DNA of 8,069 bases from Pseudomonadota bacterium. Lineage in GTDB: Bacteria; Pseudomonadota; Alphaproteobacteria; Micropepsales; Micropepsaceae. Location of the stretch: NCBI GenBank assembly GCA_021808875.1, contig JAKBAU010000161.1, positions 1 through 8,069 of the forward strand. The letters are read 5' to 3'. The notes beneath the pieces are model-generated. The model had not been told where the DNA came from and ran no database searches. It worked only from the letters and a program-made list of their open reading frames with translations. The position numbers were made by a program, and so were the translations under genes. Positions 6,730 through 8,069 of this stretch are shown in pieces. Each line of letters opens with the position of its first letter. Positions within the stretch are counted from its first letter, which is position 1.

Positions 6730-6751
6730 ACCTGGAATGCTACCGGTCTGA

Positions 6752-7513
6752 TCAGAACGGCATCAAGATATCGTAGAGCTGTTGCCCAAGAGGCGGCTGC
6801 TGGACATCGGTGATCTGGCCTCTGCCACCATAGGACAGCCGTGCATCGGCAATCTGCGACAGGTTGATGGTATTGTTGCTGGTGATGTCTTCGGTGCGCA
6901 CGATACCGCTGATCTGAAGATCGCGCAGCTCATCATTGACCCGTACCTGCTGGTTGCCCTGGATCACCAGATTGCCATTGGGCAGCACCTGGGTGACGAC
7001 CGCAGCTAGCGTCAGATTGATGGTCTCGGAGCGTGCGATGGAGCCAGAGCCCTGATTGGATGTCGTCGAGTTCATGTTGACGAGCTTGGACGGATCGGCG
7101 CCCGTGACCTGGGCCAGCTGGCCTTGCAGGCCAAACAGATTGCCAATGCCCGCGGTGTCCGCATTGGTGCGCCCGCGCTGTGTGCTGTCGGAGAGCTTGG
7201 CTGCATCGGCAATCGAGATATCGACCGTCACAAGGTCACCGATATGGCTCGCACGCGGATCGGGAAAGAAGCTGTGTGAACCCACCGGCCAAAGCGAATT
7301 GGTGAGATAGGTATCTGGCGGTTGCTTTGGTGGCATGGGCATTGAGATCGGGTGGTAATCGGGCAGGGCCGTGGGATTGGTGATCGGTGACAATGCGGGC
7401 GCTTCACCAATGTGCTCCAGCCGATCCACGGCACTGCAGGCCGAAAGGGCAAAGCCGGCGACAACAACAAGTGCGATCGATTTCAGGGGGGCGCGTAGCA
7501 TGGAGGAGCTCAT
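6752..7513 (-). CDS. flgH: flagellar L-ring lipoprotein FlgH
   Basis: Forms the outer-membrane L ring that, with the FlgI P ring, acts as bushing for the flagellar rod. The product is 253 residues, normal length. A lipoprotein signal runs from Lys11 through a hydrophobic core to the lipobox LSAC, with the lipidated Cys26. The conserved body includes SLWPVGSHSFFPDPRASHIGDLVTV (73-97), with the usual S-L-W and D-x-R-A-x-x-x-G-D segments. It continues with GSIARSETINLTLAAVVTQVLPNGNLVIQG (157-186) and ISGIVRTEDITSNNTI (201-216), and ends in the typical GRGQITDVQQPPLGQQLYDILMPF region. ATG 7513 is used; ATG 7501 (residue 5) would also leave a complete signal, and neither has a good ribosome site. 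The gene starts 15 bases after flgA and is followed by a strong terminator, so it closes the flgG-flgA-flgH unit. Confidence 0.97.
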   Translation of the reverse strand: MSSSMLRAPLKSIALVVVAGFALSACSAVDRLEHIGEAPALSPITNPTALPDYHPISMPMPPKQPPDTYLTNSLWPVGSHSFFPDPRASHIGDLVTVDISIADAAKLSDSTQRGRTNADTAGIGNLFGLQGQLAQVTGADPSKLVNMNSTTSNQGSGSIARSETINLTLAAVVTQVLPNGNLVIQGNQQVRVNDELRDLQISGIVRTEDITSNNTINLSQIADARLSYGGRGQITDVQQPPLGQQLYDILMPF

Positions 7514-7528
7514 TGGTTGGTCGAGAGG

Positions 7529-8023
7529 TTAAAGATTGGGCGCTGCGAGTGTGGGCCCAGCGGCAACGGTTCCCGGGCCCGTCACCACAGCGCTGATCTG
7601 GCGGTAGGATACCGGATTGAGCACTGTGACGGTCTCACCCATGCCGCCTTCGCTCATCGCCTTGCCGACAGCGGTCAAAGAGATGCCAGGCGCAGTGAAG
7701 ATCATTGTCACGGTGCTGCCCTTGGCGACAAGAATGGGAGCGCGCACATCGGAGGCATGCAGAGGCTGATTGGCTTCGAGGAAGCGGCGCGCCTCCTTGC
7801 CCTCGAGTTCGCTCATGCTGGCGACGACATCGCCATAAGCCCGTGCCTGCGATACATTGGCAAAGGCGAGATCGGCGGCGGTGATCATCGCACCACGGGG
7901 AATATTGTGCGTCGGTACGACGACACGCACGGTCTTGGCATTGATTGTGGCGACACTGTCGCTCTGCGCCCATGCAGGCAGTGCGGCAAGGCTCAGGGCG
8001 GCGGCCAGGACGATCGCTTTCAT
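7529..8023 (-). CDS. flgA: flagellar P-ring assembly chaperone FlgA
   Basis: Periplasmic chaperone needed to assemble FlgI into the P ring. From ATG 8023 it has 164 residues. A clear Sec signal peptide, MKAIVLAAALSLAALPAWA, is followed by a likely cleavage before Gln20. Residues 31-91 form a SAF-like domain, with VPTHNIPRGAMITAADL (36-52) and ARRFLEANQPL (78-88). The C-terminal part has the family pattern around GSTVTMIF, GISLTAVGKAMSEGG and VTVLNPVSYRQISAVVTG. It is at the short end of the family. Two starts are possible: ATG 8035 forms an ATGA overlap with the preceding flgG-like stop, and ATG 8023 has GAGG 6 bases upstream and the more standard signal start. Coupling to flgG is likely either way. 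Confidence 0.9.
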   Translation of the reverse strand: MKAIVLAAALSLAALPAWAQSDSVATINAKTVRVVVPTHNIPRGAMITAADLAFANVSQARAYGDVVASMSELEGKEARRFLEANQPLHASDVRAPILVAKGSTVTMIFTAPGISLTAVGKAMSEGGMGETVTVLNPVSYRQISAVVTGPGTVAAGPTLAAPNL

Positions 8024-8031
8024 GACTAACC

Positions 8032-8069
8032 TCATAGCTGCGCGGTGGTCTGCATCATCTGATTGGCGG
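8032..8069 (-). CDS. flgG: 3' end of flagellar distal rod protein FlgG (partial)
   Basis: On the - strand the window opens with an in-frame run ANQMMQTTAQL followed by TGA at 8034-8032. This resembles the FlgG C-terminus, which typically ends in a D-x-M-M-x-T/x-x-x-L pattern, and flgG lies directly before flgA in alphaproteobacterial rod/ring operons. Only about 12 codons are visible, so the call rests mainly on context. Its stop overlaps the possible flgA ATG at 8035. Confidence 0.65.
   Translation of the reverse strand, partial: ANQMMQTTAQL

Noticed and set aside
7517..8029. A 170-codon open frame on the + strand opposite flgA
   Set aside because: The - strand product has a signal peptide and FlgA motifs; the + strand frame is its complement shadow with His/Arg/Gly-rich composition.
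1..8069. Search for mobile elements, CRISPR arrays, tRNA/rRNA genes or defence systems
   Set aside because: No transposase, integrase, regular repeat array, tRNA cloverleaf or defence-type gene was seen; nearly all of the sequence is filled by housekeeping and flagellar genes.

Overview
The window looks like GC-rich chromosomal DNA from a dimorphic or flagellated alphaproteobacterium, most likely the Caulobacterales/Maricaulales/Hyphomonadaceae neighbourhood. The reasons are the gene order obgE-proB-proA-nadD-rsfS-rlmH, a fliX gene (a flagellar regulator known essentially from alphaproteobacteria), a DksA that keeps only one of the four zinc-finger cysteines, and a CtrA-like box ahead of fliX. 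This placement is inferred from gene content; no database search was possible.

Left block (about 1-5593, all + strand): the 3' part of a GNAT acetyltransferase gene, a 135-base gap, then six tightly packed genes. obgE (ribosome-assembly GTPase) overlaps proB (glutamate 5-kinase) by ATGA. proB overlaps proA (glutamyl-phosphate reductase) by ATGA. nadD (NAD synthesis) starts inside the end of proA. rsfS (ribosome silencing factor) follows after 4 bases and rlmH (23S rRNA methyltransferase) after 3 more. The arrangement predicts one translationally coupled operon combining ribosome biogenesis and silencing with proline and NAD synthesis.

Middle block (5591-6605, + strand): a CtrA-like site (TGAA-N7-TTAACC) overlaps the rlmH stop codon and lies 42 bases ahead of fliX. 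Next comes a dksA-family gene with its own good sigma70-type promoter (TTGAAC-N17-TATAAG), which helps fix the dksA start at 6189.

Right block (6696-8069, - strand): a strong rho-independent terminator, then flgH (L-ring lipoprotein), flgA (P-ring chaperone) and the last 12 codons of what appears to be flgG (distal rod). In transcription order this is flgG-flgA-flgH-terminator, converging on fliX-dksA.

No new defence, mobile or other exotic system is visible: no IS element, CRISPR, tRNA or rRNA. The points most worth checking are the start of rsfS and its lysine-rich tail, the CtrA-like box before fliX, the junction that places fliX directly after rlmH, and the single-cysteine DksA beside flagellar genes.
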